Notes: generated by a model not told the origin, from the sequence alone. Shown: positions 16,826-26,453, counted from the stretch's first letter. The stretch: DNA of 64,000 nt from CAJWKT01 sp964465375 (GCA_964465375.1 CAYXIJ010000011.1:1-64000); one strand, 5' to 3'. Numbers and translations are program-made.

Positions 16826-17350
16826 TTACAGTAAATCAACCAGCGAGTCTATCGATGGGAACCCATCGAGAGGCGTGTTGTAGTTGGTTTTAAGAAGTGC
16901 CGCCTCAATTTTGGCGGCTCGTGCTGCTAGCATATCTTTGTGAGAATCACCCACGAGAAAACATTCATTTCTGATAAGGTCATACTCTTTAATTGCCTTA
17001 TTAATCATGCCTGGCAGTGGCTTCCTGCAGAGACATTTATCATCGTCATCATGAGGACAAAAAAGAATCTTTTCAATGAAGCAGCGTCTATTAATAATCT
17101 CATGAATATCTGATAAATCTTTCTTCTTCAATAAACCTCTTCTTATATCTGGTTGGTTCGTGACTATAAATAAATTTTTCTTATCTCTAAGACCTTTCAC
17201 AAAATCTAAAAAATCTTGCCTAAAAATAAATTCATTTACGCTTCTAGGAGAGGAAACCACATTACCTCTCATAATCATCTCATTCACAACCCCATCTCTA
17301 TCCAAAAAAATATTTTTGTAACTATTTGCTAATTTTTTTTGGTAACTCAA
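16826..17350 (-). CDS. GmhB-like HAD-IIIA phosphatase
   Basis: Removes the 7-phosphate of D-glycero-D-manno-heptose-1,7-bisphosphate in this pathway. FLDRDGVVNE with nucleophile Asp17 and Asp19, TNQ (64-66), zinc loop Cys98/His100/Cys106/Cys108 (CPH and CLC) and FLVGDSHKD. 174 aa is typical. Start TTG at 17350 overlaps the nucleotidyltransferase gene end by 29 nt; there is no nearby ATG, and the family N-terminus needs this region. A second GmhB domain is at 10.8 kb in the fusion protein. Confidence 0.85.
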   Translation of the reverse strand: MSYQKKLANSYKNIFLDRDGVVNEMIMRGNVVSSPRSVNEFIFRQDFLDFVKGLRDKKNLFIVTNQPDIRRGLLKKKDLSDIHEIINRRCFIEKILFCPHDDDDKCLCRKPLPGMINKAIKEYDLIRNECFLVGDSHKDMLAARAAKIEAALLKTNYNTPLDGFPSIDSLVDLL

Positions 17351-18014
17351 TTCTCGCTCTCTTAAGGCCTCTGATGCTTCCTATTTCATAAAATCTTTTT
17401 TTTGTTTCGAAAAACTGAATCTGATCAAGATCACAATATTTTTCATGAACTGATGATAAATCAAATGCTCTATGAAAACTATCAAAATGATTTTTCTCAA
17501 AAATACTAAGGCCATAATCAACAAATTTTGATAATGGGTTTGGGTTTAATTTCCTGTATATAAATTTTTCACCTGTAAAGTAAACATTACTTTTATCGTA
17601 GCGCCCACTGTTTTTATATATAACCATTAGGGGACCATTTTTTGACATATAGGAATCACTGACTTTTGTAAATGATATATCTAAATAGGAATCTCCATAC
17701 ATAACAAAAAATGGTGTATCTATTTTTTGTGAAGCTTTTTTGACTGCGCCACCGGTACCAAGTAATGTATCTCCGTCAAATGAAAAAGTTATATCTAAAT
17801 TACCGTAATATTTCTTTTCAACGAAATTAACGACCTCTGACGCTAAATGTCCCAAGCACAAGGTGACGGATTTGATACCCTTTTCTTCAACTAAATTTAA
17901 TTGGTGAAAAATAAATGGCTGGCCACTAATGGGTATCAAACATTTTGGCCTGTTAGCAGAAAACTCTCCAAGCCGGGTTGCTTTACCACCAGATAGAATA
18001 ACAAGCGGATGCAT
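17322..18014 (-). CDS. hddC: heptose-1-phosphate guanylyltransferase-like protein
   Basis: Nucleotidyltransferase making the nucleotide-activated heptose (GDP-D-glycero-alpha-D-manno-heptose in the HddC pathway). N-terminal ILSGGKATRLGEFS with Lys/Arg of the NTP loop, NRPKCLIPISGQPF, MYGDSYLD metal-binding Asp, and GLGTGG-like LLGTGGAV. 230 aa agrees with HddC. It overlaps the kinase gene by one base, a stop-start junction implying coupled translation. GTP preference is from the pathway context, not visible in the sequence. Confidence 0.85.
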   Translation of the reverse strand: MHPLVILSGGKATRLGEFSANRPKCLIPISGQPFIFHQLNLVEEKGIKSVTLCLGHLASEVVNFVEKKYYGNLDITFSFDGDTLLGTGGAVKKASQKIDTPFFVMYGDSYLDISFTKVSDSYMSKNGPLMVIYKNSGRYDKSNVYFTGEKFIYRKLNPNPLSKFVDYGLSIFEKNHFDSFHRAFDLSSVHEKYCDLDQIQFFETKKRFYEIGSIRGLKRARIELPKKISK

Positions 18015-18994
18015 CAGACGTTGATAATTTCAGTTCCTGAATTAACAAAATTAAAATCTATAACACGAATTCCTTGTTCCAAAAATCTCCTTCTCAGGGT
18101 ATTTGAGTGATCACATTGAAACAAAATAAAACCACCCCCACCGGCTCCAATAATTTTACCTCCATTGGATCCGTTGCTCAGGCCGAATTCGTATAGATCA
18201 TCGATTTTACTATTGGACATAGCCTCTGATCTTTCTTTTTTTAGGAGCCAGTGCTCATGCAAAAGTTTTCCATAGCTGTCAAAATCTTTATTTTTCAGCA
18301 AAAGTGAAAATTCTTTTCCCATAGCTTTAACCTTGTCTAAATTTTTTATCATTGCATCATGATTAATTTCTGATTTTTCCTTTTGTTCCAATAAAATTGA
18401 AGAAGATTTTCTTGTCTTCCCTGTGTACACAAGAACTAAATTATTCTTTAAATCAACGTAATCATCCTCATTCTCATAAAGAACCTTGTTGGTAACCTTG
18501 CCGTCTTTCTTAAAAGTAAATTCTCTTATTCCGCCCCAAGAAGAGATATACTGGTCTTGCTTACCGATAGGCTCCTTAAGAATATCTATCTCAATCTCAC
18601 ATGCTTTTTCGGCGATCTGATCAGGAGTAAGTCTCGTGCAACTCATATACGATATTCCATTTATTAAAGCCGTCGTAAAAGAACCTGAGGAACCCAGTCC
18701 GGTCCCAGCTGGAATATCTGCAAAACTGGTAATTTCGATGTTTGACCCATCTGGATAATATTTCTTCAATACTTCCCTAATAATTGGGTGCTTTATGGAA
18801 TCCACATCTTTGGTATTTTCAAATTTAGAATATTTGATTATAAATCCATCTGGGAAAATTCTATGAATGCCTATATAAATAAACTTATCAATAGCAGCTG
18901 AAATCAAAAAACCGCCTCTTTTAGAATAATAAGATTCTAAATCCGTACCGCCTCCCCCTAATGAAATTCTGAGCGGACTTCTAGAAATAATCAT
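18014..18994 (-). CDS. hddA: D-glycero-D-manno-heptose-7-phosphate kinase-like GHMP kinase
   Basis: GHMP kinase that phosphorylates C1 of heptose-7-phosphate. RSPLRISLGGGGTDLESYY at the start, ATP loop PAGTGLGSSGSF (94-105), QDQYISSWGG, and C-terminal GAGGGGFILF. 326 aa matches HddA. It is first of the compact kinase, nucleotidyltransferase, phosphatase, isomerase block, and starts 12 nt after the Gfo/Idh/MocA gene ends. Confidence 0.88.
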   Translation of the reverse strand: MIISRSPLRISLGGGGTDLESYYSKRGGFLISAAIDKFIYIGIHRIFPDGFIIKYSKFENTKDVDSIKHPIIREVLKKYYPDGSNIEITSFADIPAGTGLGSSGSFTTALINGISYMSCTRLTPDQIAEKACEIEIDILKEPIGKQDQYISSWGGIREFTFKKDGKVTNKVLYENEDDYVDLKNNLVLVYTGKTRKSSSILLEQKEKSEINHDAMIKNLDKVKAMGKEFSLLLKNKDFDSYGKLLHEHWLLKKERSEAMSNSKIDDLYEFGLSNGSNGGKIIGAGGGGFILFQCDHSNTLRRRFLEQGIRVIDFNFVNSGTEIINV

Positions 18995-19006
18995 TTCTGC
19001 AATCTT

Positions 19007-19981
19007 TCATTTTGTCTGCCTGTAAATGCTTTCTACAATTTGGTGTAATTTTATGAGATCGCCTGAAGATGAAAAATCGTTCCTTGTACCATTTATAGCG
19101 TCAATGAATGCTGAGATTTCATCCTTCCAAGAATTATCTTCTTCAGGAAAACTAAACTCCTCCACATCAGGTGGCCCTAATTCCGATTTCATTTTGTATA
19201 GTATCAATTTTTCCTTTCCGTAACTCCTACCGAGACCGGTGATATGTAATTTTCCATGCTCGCAGAAAATCTCGAATGAAAATTTATTCTTCCATTCGGT
19301 CCACGATGCATGCAGCCAGGCAAACGCTCCTGAATCATTGGATAAGGCAAAAAAAACATTATCTTCAACATCCGTATCCCAAAAATAGGTATCAATATGG
19401 CTATACTTACAAGTAACTTCCCCCAAAAAAAACCTTGATAAGTCAATCAGATGAGAGCCCTGATCAATTAATTCTCCACCCCCAGAAATCTCTCTGTTGC
19501 AGCGCCACTCATTTTCCATGCCAAATCTGCCCCCGTGTCCGTATGAGGCTCTCAGATATAAAATTTTCCCTAATATCTTTTGACTTATGATTTCTTTGGC
19601 GCGAAGTATTGCCGGATGAAACCTATGGTTAAAACCAATTCCTACGTCGACCTTATGATGCGAAGCCAACTGGTGTAAATCATTAGCCTGATTTGCGTTG
19701 GTCACGCCCGGCTTTTCAACAAATAGATGAATCCCTGAAGTAATGACTTTTTTGCAAATCCCATACAATTCGCTATGAACAGTAGCTACTATAACGCAAT
19801 CGGGATTATCCTGAAGAAGATCGTCAAAATTTTTATATTTTTTTAAATCGTAATCTTTTGATATCTTATGGAGTCTCTCCTTATCTGAGTCATAAATACC
19901 AGCTATTTCTTCATTGAGTTCAATCAAAGATTCGATTCTTTTTTTTCCAATTAGACCGCATCCAATTAATGCGAATTTCAT
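19007..19981 (-). CDS. Gfo/Idh/MocA-family oxidoreductase
   Basis: NAD(P)-dependent sugar oxidoreductase, 324 aa. Rossmann loop IGCGLIGKKR near the N-terminus, catalytic EKPG in LFVEKPGVT, and the alpha/beta domain GGGELIDQGSHLIDL with the catalytic His. Its ATG overlaps the SDR stop by 4 nt. It follows an SDR and a nucleotide-sugar dehydrogenase-like gene, so it probably oxidises or reduces a hexose or heptose nucleotide, but the carbon position cannot be told. Confidence 0.85.
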   Translation of the reverse strand: MKFALIGCGLIGKKRIESLIELNEEIAGIYDSDKERLHKISKDYDLKKYKNFDDLLQDNPDCVIVATVHSELYGICKKVITSGIHLFVEKPGVTNANQANDLHQLASHHKVDVGIGFNHRFHPAILRAKEIISQKILGKILYLRASYGHGGRFGMENEWRCNREISGGGELIDQGSHLIDLSRFFLGEVTCKYSHIDTYFWDTDVEDNVFFALSNDSGAFAWLHASWTEWKNKFSFEIFCEHGKLHITGLGRSYGKEKLILYKMKSELGPPDVEEFSFPEEDNSWKDEISAFIDAINGTRNDFSSSGDLIKLHQIVESIYRQTK

Positions 19982-20865
19982 TTATCACCCCATTTTTTTT
20001 GTCTATCCTTTCCGACAATTCTTCTGAGAGTGTAGATATCTGAGGAATTTAGTTCCGCAATATGTTCAGGCCAAATTTCCCAATTATCCCAAACGGCGCT
20101 AATTAGCTTGCCACTGATACCATTGCTTTTTTCGCTTGCTAAAAATACAGCGAGCCTTGCTCCCACTTCTAGGGGCACCCCTCCTGTTACTTTTTGTTTT
20201 TTAGATTTTTCATAAAAGTCATAACCAACGGTGTCAGGCCCCGCCTCTAGGACCATTTCCAGCATTCTCGTATTTAGAGGTCCGGGCGCAATTGAATTTA
20301 TATCAATATTGTAACCCCTTAATTCCTCGGCAAGTGTTTCTGCGTACCTCACAATAGCAGCCTTAGAACAAGCATACGCACTTATGAAAGGAAGTGGGTT
20401 TGTTGCTCCTCCTCCAGATAATTGTATTATTTTCCCTTTCATATTTTTTTTCATAATGGGCACCACCAGACTTGACATATACACGGATCCAAAAACATTA
20501 ATCTGTAATGCCTGGATCCAATCATTCCAGTTTTCCTGGCTGACCTCACCGAATGGCCCATAAATACCAGCATTGTTAACCAAAATATCAATCTTTTGAT
20601 GTTTGTTGACAACATCCGCAATAAATTCATCACACCTATTACTATCTGACACATCAACGGCCATACTAGATATAGACTGTGACTTTCCAGCCATACCCTT
20701 AAACTCTGACTCGGCCAAACTTATTTTTCTTTTATCCCTGCCACATATACACAAAGACGCTCCTTGTAAAATAAATTGCTTTGCAATCTCAAAACCCAAA
20801 CCTTCAGAAGCACCAGTGATAATGGCTACCTTCCCTTCGAGAAGATTCTCTTTAACTGTAGTCAT
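19978..20865 (-). CDS. short-chain dehydrogenase/reductase
   Basis: Classical SDR, 295 aa: cofactor loop TGASEGLG (17-24), NNAG (97-100), catalytic Tyr164-x3-Lys168 in SAYACSK, and the APGPLNT segment. The Ser of the catalytic triad falls in IIQLSGGG. It overlaps the upstream dehydrogenase-like gene by 14 nt and the downstream Gfo/Idh/MocA gene by 4 nt, so the three proteins are probably made together and act on one keto-sugar intermediate. The substrate is unknown. Confidence 0.85.
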   Translation of the reverse strand: MTTVKENLLEGKVAIITGASEGLGFEIAKQFILQGASLCICGRDKRKISLAESEFKGMAGKSQSISSMAVDVSDSNRCDEFIADVVNKHQKIDILVNNAGIYGPFGEVSQENWNDWIQALQINVFGSVYMSSLVVPIMKKNMKGKIIQLSGGGATNPLPFISAYACSKAAIVRYAETLAEELRGYNIDINSIAPGPLNTRMLEMVLEAGPDTVGYDFYEKSKKQKVTGGVPLEVGARLAVFLASEKSNGISGKLISAVWDNWEIWPEHIAELNSSDIYTLRRIVGKDRQKKWGDK

Positions 20866-22159
20866 TTATATTTTGAAACCCCACCGAAAAATAATGATTA
20901 TTAATTATCTTATTATTTTTTCTTAATAAGCCATTCTGATCTATGACTATTATTTTTGAATTCTTCTTAACTAAAAAATCATGGCTAAACGCCTTATAGT
21001 CATCCCAAGGAGTTGCAATTAACAAAACATCAACATCAGTTAATGGGGCGACCGGATCTTTGCTTCTTTTGATGGCTTTTTCTATATGATCAGGTAGATT
21101 ATCTGCTTTAGGGTCATGAGCAATAATTTTAGCCTTCTTGCTTATTAGCCACTCACATAACTCCAAAGAGAGCGATCCTCGTATCGAGCTAGTCTGAGGT
21201 TTGTACGTTAGTCCCCATATCAGCACAGTTATTCCATCTAATGCCGAAAATAGAGATTCTAATTTAGTTTTTATCCAATTTTTATGCAATTCATTACTAG
21301 CTAGAACCGAATTAATGAGGGGCGCATCTAGCTCACAAGACTTTGAAATTTTTTTGAGGTAATTCAAGTCCCTTGCTAAAGTTCCACCAGAAAAGGCAGA
21401 TCCTGGGGAAAGGTAGGCATTCTTACCTATTCTACAATCACTCTTTAGTCCTCTTTCTACAGCCTTTGCATCTGCACCAACCAACTCACAAATAGTAGAT
21501 AGTTCATTTATGAAAACTACTGAGTTTCCCAAAAAAGAATTAATTGCGTGTTTAGTCATCTCAGCTGATTCTATGGACATCCACTCTAAATCATCTGATA
21601 TCGATTGAAAAAAATTATTCAGGGAATTTGATTTAAAGTTTTTCCTATGCCCAATAATAATTCGATCAGGCCTTAGAAACACTTTAATAGCGTCGCCTAA
21701 CCGCAAATTCTCAGGAGATGAAACAAAATTAAATATCTTTTTAGAAAGCCTATCTTTTGCCAAATCTTCAATCTTTCTAACGGAGCCTACTGGAAGTTGT
21801 GATGAGATGATTACGGTCGTACCTGATGCAATGGATTCTAACAACTTTAAGGTTTTAGATATCACATAATTTTCATCAGCAACATTTTCTTCGTTAATTG
21901 GCGTATCAATAGTTACCCAAACAAAATCTATATCACTTGGTATTTCCTCGTAGTTATTCGTAAATAATAGGTTCTCCGCTGAAAGACCCTTGCGAATTAA
22001 TTTATCAAGACCTGCCTCAAATATCGGTGCTCTACCAGATTTAAGTTTTTTTATAGTATTAACATCATCATCAATTCCGATAACTTGATGCCCAAGAGAA
22101 GCTAGGCATGCAGATGTAACAGAGCCAAGGTGCCAAAGTCCAAAAACACAAACTTTCAT
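20852..22159 (-). CDS. UDP-glucose/GDP-mannose dehydrogenase homologue lacking the catalytic Cys
   Basis: Three-domain nucleotide-sugar dehydrogenase fold, 435 aa: Rossmann start VFGLWHLGSVTSACLA, SSPENLRLGDA with the catalytic Glu (150), central helix TKHAINSFLGNSVVFINE with Lys203 and Asn207, and C-terminal WGLTYKPQTSSIRGS. Where active dehydrogenases have GGSCFPKD, it has GGTLARD: the nucleophilic Cys is Thr260. Without Cys the second oxidation, to the acid, should not proceed through a thioester. It may stop at the aldehyde, epimerise, or bind only. It lies in the heptose operon between an epimerase and an SDR. Confidence 0.82.
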   Translation of the reverse strand: MKVCVFGLWHLGSVTSACLASLGHQVIGIDDDVNTIKKLKSGRAPIFEAGLDKLIRKGLSAENLLFTNNYEEIPSDIDFVWVTIDTPINEENVADENYVISKTLKLLESIASGTTVIISSQLPVGSVRKIEDLAKDRLSKKIFNFVSSPENLRLGDAIKVFLRPDRIIIGHRKNFKSNSLNNFFQSISDDLEWMSIESAEMTKHAINSFLGNSVVFINELSTICELVGADAKAVERGLKSDCRIGKNAYLSPGSAFSGGTLARDLNYLKKISKSCELDAPLINSVLASNELHKNWIKTKLESLFSALDGITVLIWGLTYKPQTSSIRGSLSLELCEWLISKKAKIIAHDPKADNLPDHIEKAIKRSKDPVAPLTDVDVLLIATPWDDYKAFSHDFLVKKNSKIIVIDQNGLLRKNNKIINNHYFSVGFQNINDYS

Positions 22160-22168
22160 AGATTTCGT

Positions 22169-23128
22169 TTACTTGCGTCCTTTAAAAACCCATTCACTGC
22201 TTTTCAGCCATTCTAAGGTTTTTGCGATCCCATCTCGAATACTGACATTTGGCTGCCAGCCATAAGAATTCATTTTCGTAGTATCCAGGTAAATCATAGG
22301 GCTATCACCAACCCAGCCCCTGATAGAATCTTGCGCAATAATCTTCGGATTTATACCCATAAATTCCGTGATAACTTTTATAGAATCAAATACTTCAATC
22401 GTTTCACGTGTACCTAGATTGATAACGTTAACTTTTTCATTAGCCTTCTCTATACCAAGAATCATAGCCTCAATGCAGTCACGAACATATATATATGATT
22501 TTGTCTGATGACCATCCCCAAGTATACCGAGGGAATCAGGATTCATTAATAATTTTTCATAAAAATCATAGACATGACCATGTGTATATCTTTCTCCAAG
22601 GACAGAAACGAACCTAAAAATCCATGCCTGAAAATTAAATCCTTCACAATATGCTTGAATCATAGACTCACAAGAAAGCTTAGAGGCGCCATACAGCGAA
22701 GTCTGTATAGGCATAGGGCAATCTTCAGGTGTAGGAATTACCCTAGACTCACCATAGATTGCGCCCGTAGAAGAAAAAACAATTTTTTTAATTTCATTTT
22801 CTCTCATTGCCTCTAATACGTTAAAGGTAACAATCGTATTTTGCTCAAGATCCTTACTAGGATGCTCCGTTCCAAACCTTACGTCCGCATTAGCTGCAAA
22901 ATGAAAAATGCAATCATAACCAGCGATATTATTTCTAAAGGATTCTGTATTAGATAAATCGCAAACCAAAAGCTCAAAATTAGGGTGACCCATTGCTGAT
23001 TTTAAAAACTCAGGTCTTCCTGTTGAAAAATTATCCAGTCCTAGCACCTGATAGCCACTACCAAGAAGATAGTCGGTTAAATTACTGCCAATAAAGCCGG
23101 CGGCGCCCGTAACTACAATTTTTTTCAT
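22169..23128 (-). CDS. NAD-dependent nucleotide-sugar epimerase/dehydratase
   Basis: Extended SDR of 320 aa from the ATG at 23128 (a TTG three codons earlier is the alternative). VTGAAGFIGSNLTDYLL is the NAD loop; FSSTGAIYGE holds the catalytic Ser/Thr, followed by SLYGASKLSCE with Tyr-x3-Lys; C-terminal YGWQPNVSIRDGI. The pattern resembles UDP-glucose 4-epimerase-type proteins of polysaccharide loci. It is nine bases upstream of the dehydrogenase homologue. It could provide a 4-epimer of a UDP- or GDP-sugar; specificity is not visible. Confidence 0.83.
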   Translation of the reverse strand: MKKIVVTGAAGFIGSNLTDYLLGSGYQVLGLDNFSTGRPEFLKSAMGHPNFELLVCDLSNTESFRNNIAGYDCIFHFAANADVRFGTEHPSKDLEQNTIVTFNVLEAMRENEIKKIVFSSTGAIYGESRVIPTPEDCPMPIQTSLYGASKLSCESMIQAYCEGFNFQAWIFRFVSVLGERYTHGHVYDFYEKLLMNPDSLGILGDGHQTKSYIYVRDCIEAMILGIEKANEKVNVINLGTRETIEVFDSIKVITEFMGINPKIIAQDSIRGWVGDSPMIYLDTTKMNSYGWQPNVSIRDGIAKTLEWLKSSEWVFKGRK

Positions 23129-23168
23129 ATCAATCAATTATATAAAAAATTAGGCCTTCTAAAGAAAA

Positions 23169-24311
23169 TCAAGATAATGTGACCCTATCAAGGTACTTCT
23201 TTAAAAAAAACGCTAAATCCCGAGCAGCGTATTCCTCGTAAAATACACCCGCAATTTGATAATTATGAGGCAAATCCTTCTCGGTAATAGCTGCCATCAT
23301 TTTAGCCGCTAAATCCTTTGGATCTTGTCCCTTGAAATATATGCACTGTCCTTCTGTAATCTCTCGTGCAACCTCAGTATCTGCAACGATAAAGGGTTTA
23401 GAAAACACTCTTCCCTCAACATACATAAAACCAAACGTTTCATATAACGCTGGAATCACCATGACTTTAGCATGGTATATTAGCCTCACTAATTCATCAT
23501 CATCCGCATTCTCAATAAAGATAATCTTGTCCGATAATTTGAGAGTTTTTATTAAATTCATAACTTCTCTCTTATATCCTGTATAGGCAAAATTACCCAC
23601 ACAAACAAGTTTTATCTTTTTTGAAGATTGACGCATAGCAATAAATTGAGAGAAAGCTTTCATCAAAACAGTAATATTCTTTGTCGGAAAAAACCATGAC
23701 CAAAAAATAAAATACTCTCCAAAATTATTGTCTGCCCCAGATAATTTCAACTTATCTATTCTATTCTTCCATCTAGATACTTCAGCCCCATGGTAAATGA
23801 CATTCCTCTTTTCCTGCTTGATGTTCATATGATCACCAATTGCTTTTGCAGCTGAATTTGATGGAAATTCAATTGCAATTGCCTTATTTGCTGAAATTTT
23901 AGATAAAAATTCGTGAATCAAATTTGCTTTTATTCCCCTGTTTTGTCTCGGGGTAACTGAATTTGGATTGTGAATACCTAAAACAAAGGGCAGTATATTA
24001 ATGATAGGTCCGATATCCCATGGAGAATACAATAAACTGGCACGATACCATCGGGCTCTTATTGGAATAAAAAAAATAGCATTTAGAGTTCTTATAACAT
24101 ACCCATAATTAACTTTAATCCTGATAATCCGGATCCTTTCACTTGCATAGGAATCAAAATCTTTGTTATCAGAAAATAAGACTATCCTAAGATCTGTATG
24201 AGCCACCAGACCATCCAACACATTTCTCATAAATCTTTTCGCCCCATGTGTAACGGACCTGGTTGAATCTACAGCAATTAAATCCTCCTTTGAGATTTTT
24301 TTATAAAACAT
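23169..24311 (-). CDS. GT4-family glycosyltransferase
   Basis: GT-B retaining glycosyltransferase, 380 aa. Donor-site features: FWSWFFPTKN (Rossmann start with ATP/NDP loop), FIENADDDELVRLIYHAKVMVIPALYETFGFMYVEGRVFSKPFIVADTEV, with the ExFG-type E-x7-E-like site. It is 22 nt after the tandem transferase gene ends and belongs to the same transcript. The conserved N-terminal SVTHGAKRFM segment is common in GTs of such operons. Donor and linkage are unknown. Confidence 0.82.
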   Translation of the reverse strand: MFYKKISKEDLIAVDSTRSVTHGAKRFMRNVLDGLVAHTDLRIVLFSDNKDFDSYASERIRIIRIKVNYGYVIRTLNAIFFIPIRARWYRASLLYSPWDIGPIINILPFVLGIHNPNSVTPRQNRGIKANLIHEFLSKISANKAIAIEFPSNSAAKAIGDHMNIKQEKRNVIYHGAEVSRWKNRIDKLKLSGADNNFGEYFIFWSWFFPTKNITVLMKAFSQFIAMRQSSKKIKLVCVGNFAYTGYKREVMNLIKTLKLSDKIIFIENADDDELVRLIYHAKVMVIPALYETFGFMYVEGRVFSKPFIVADTEVAREITEGQCIYFKGQDPKDLAAKMMAAITEKDLPHNYQIAGVFYEEYAARDLAFFLKKYLDRVTLS

Positions 24312-24332
24312 GCACTTGTCCTTTAATCGCGC

Positions 24333-26453
24333 CTAAAGTGTCGAATAAAGCTTCTCAAACATCGCAGCTATCTTCTCAGGATGATATTTCTTAGCGTTAA
24401 TCAATCCATTTGTAATTAAAGATTCACGATACTCGTCATCGTCTGTTATTTTATATATTGCATGTTTAATTTCATCGATATCATATGGATTAACTAATGC
24501 CGCCGATCCCCCGGATACCTCAATCATTGGGCTCACATTGCTAGTAATCACTGGGATTCCCATTGATTGGGCTTCAATTATAGGAACACCAAAACCTTCA
24601 TATATGGAAGCAAAAATTAACATATCAGTCTCTAAATATTTTTGAATTAATTGCTCCTGCTCCAGGGCAAAAGAGTTGCTGAAGCTAATATTATATTTTT
24701 GCAGCCTAGGCAAATCAGTACTTTCGTCAAGTTTTCCAATAATTTCTAAATGGCAATTGATATCCTTGAGCGCCAAGCAAACTCTCGATAAATTCTTGTT
24801 CTGGGTTGTCCCAATATGCATAATTTTAGGTCTATTCTTATTAAAGGAACTCTTTCTTTCATAGGTGAATTGTGTATTCAGACAAACTGGTATGACATGA
24901 ATTTTCTCATGCGGATAGCTGATCACACTCAATAGTTCTTTTTTTGTTTTCTCTGAAATAACAGTTATTGCGCTTACTTTTTTTGAAGGCAATGTAAACC
25001 AAAAATATTTATAAAGCTTCCTTTTTAGGCCCTTTGAATGAACAACAGAGCCACAATCCATAATGCTTAATATTGTTTTTTTCCTATTCATGAGGTAGGA
25101 AAGGAAATGAACATCACCAGTAATATGATTAATGTCATTTTGGTGGAAAAAGGCCTCAAAAATATTAAAAACCCTCTTGAAAACTCCCTGACTATTATAT
25201 TTAGACTGAAAGACCTTCAAATTATAGTCAGGCGATAAAAAGTTTCTTACCCCAGAAAAATAGAGCTCAATACTCCCATAGAAAGGCATTTTTCGATGAA
25301 AAAAAACTATTTTTTTAGTTTTAGCGGCGCCCTCATCAAGAATTTTATTGTACAAAGAGATAGTCTTATTGATATTTTCATGCCACGAAAAACGCTTAAT
25401 ATTTTCAAAACCCTTTTCAACAAGAGAGTCTCTTAGCTCACTATTGTTTAGTAGATTAAGAATATGTTTGGCAAGACTGGCTTCATCACCCGGATTGGCT
25501 ACTAGGGCTGCGTCGCCAACAACCTCTGGTAACGACGCTGCATTAGAACAAACCACGGGCAATCCACACGCCATTGCCTCAACTGGGGGTCTACCAAACC
25601 CCTCGTAAAAAGACGGGAACAAGAGAAAATCTACACAGTTATACAATCTAACTACTTCTGGCAAACTTAACTTTTCTATCTGAATAACTTTATTTTGCAA
25701 TTGGCTTGTCCTCTCAAAATCTATCCACTCAGGATAATCTTTACCGAGTCGCACCATTCTTATAGGCTTGTGGTAATTTTTTTCTAGAATCCGCATGACC
25801 TTTAGGCAAGTTTTATGATTTTTGTATAACTCTTGCCCAGTTATTAAAATTAGCTTTGTATCTTCATGCGGGAGATTAAAATTTTTTCTTAGCTCTGCCT
25901 TTGATTCAGTCTTATTAACCTTAAATTCTTCTCCTACACCATAATGAATAACTTCAATTTTATTTGGATTTAAACCCAATAATTGAACCAAATCCCTCTT
26001 AGAATTTTCACTGATAGCTATTATTTTCTTTGCATTTTCCAACCGATTTAAGGAATAGATCGATCCCCTAGGATTATTGATCGATTCCATGCCCTGAATT
26101 AGACCCTTCCATTGCATCATTGGAATTAGGTCATGGACTGTAACAATAGCTCTATTCTTAATATTTTCGTTGGTCAGTAAATGGGCGTATCCGTGCTCAA
26201 TGATATGAAATATATTCTGATCAAAATGTTTTATCTGAGATGGATATGAAGCGTACCTTAGTAACCTCATTTTGAGATTATTATTAACTATAATATTAAA
26301 ACGCTTGGGTACCTCAGGAATATATTCTGAAACCTCAAATTCATCCGAAAAATATTTCTTGATTCCTTTGGAAAGAAAATCAGCATAGACATCCATACTG
26401 ATCCTATTATCTTCCTTGAAATCACGGAGGAGTTTGACAGTTTTAGGTAACAT
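24333..26453 (-). CDS. double GT4 glycosyltransferase (two tandem catalytic modules)
   Basis: 706 aa with two complete donor-binding domains. Module 1 ends with LLFPSFYEGFGRPPVEAMACGLPVVCSNAASLPEV (Glu-x7-Glu, residues about 280-315); module 2 ends with MLIFASIYEGFGVPIIEAQSMGIPVITSNVSPMIEV (about 630-665). Each has its own acceptor domain, the second starting KIVFFHRKMPFYG near 385. Such two-headed enzymes add two sugars in succession, often making an alternating or disaccharide unit. It is the first gene of the run down to 13.2 kb; the 84-nt gap before the GT-C gene could hold a promoter, though none is clear. Confidence 0.85.
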   Translation of the reverse strand: MLPKTVKLLRDFKEDNRISMDVYADFLSKGIKKYFSDEFEVSEYIPEVPKRFNIIVNNNLKMRLLRYASYPSQIKHFDQNIFHIIEHGYAHLLTNENIKNRAIVTVHDLIPMMQWKGLIQGMESINNPRGSIYSLNRLENAKKIIAISENSKRDLVQLLGLNPNKIEVIHYGVGEEFKVNKTESKAELRKNFNLPHEDTKLILITGQELYKNHKTCLKVMRILEKNYHKPIRMVRLGKDYPEWIDFERTSQLQNKVIQIEKLSLPEVVRLYNCVDFLLFPSFYEGFGRPPVEAMACGLPVVCSNAASLPEVVGDAALVANPGDEASLAKHILNLLNNSELRDSLVEKGFENIKRFSWHENINKTISLYNKILDEGAAKTKKIVFFHRKMPFYGSIELYFSGVRNFLSPDYNLKVFQSKYNSQGVFKRVFNIFEAFFHQNDINHITGDVHFLSYLMNRKKTILSIMDCGSVVHSKGLKRKLYKYFWFTLPSKKVSAITVISEKTKKELLSVISYPHEKIHVIPVCLNTQFTYERKSSFNKNRPKIMHIGTTQNKNLSRVCLALKDINCHLEIIGKLDESTDLPRLQKYNISFSNSFALEQEQLIQKYLETDMLIFASIYEGFGVPIIEAQSMGIPVITSNVSPMIEVSGGSAALVNPYDIDEIKHAIYKITDDDEYRESLITNGLINAKKYHPEKIAAMFEKLYSTL

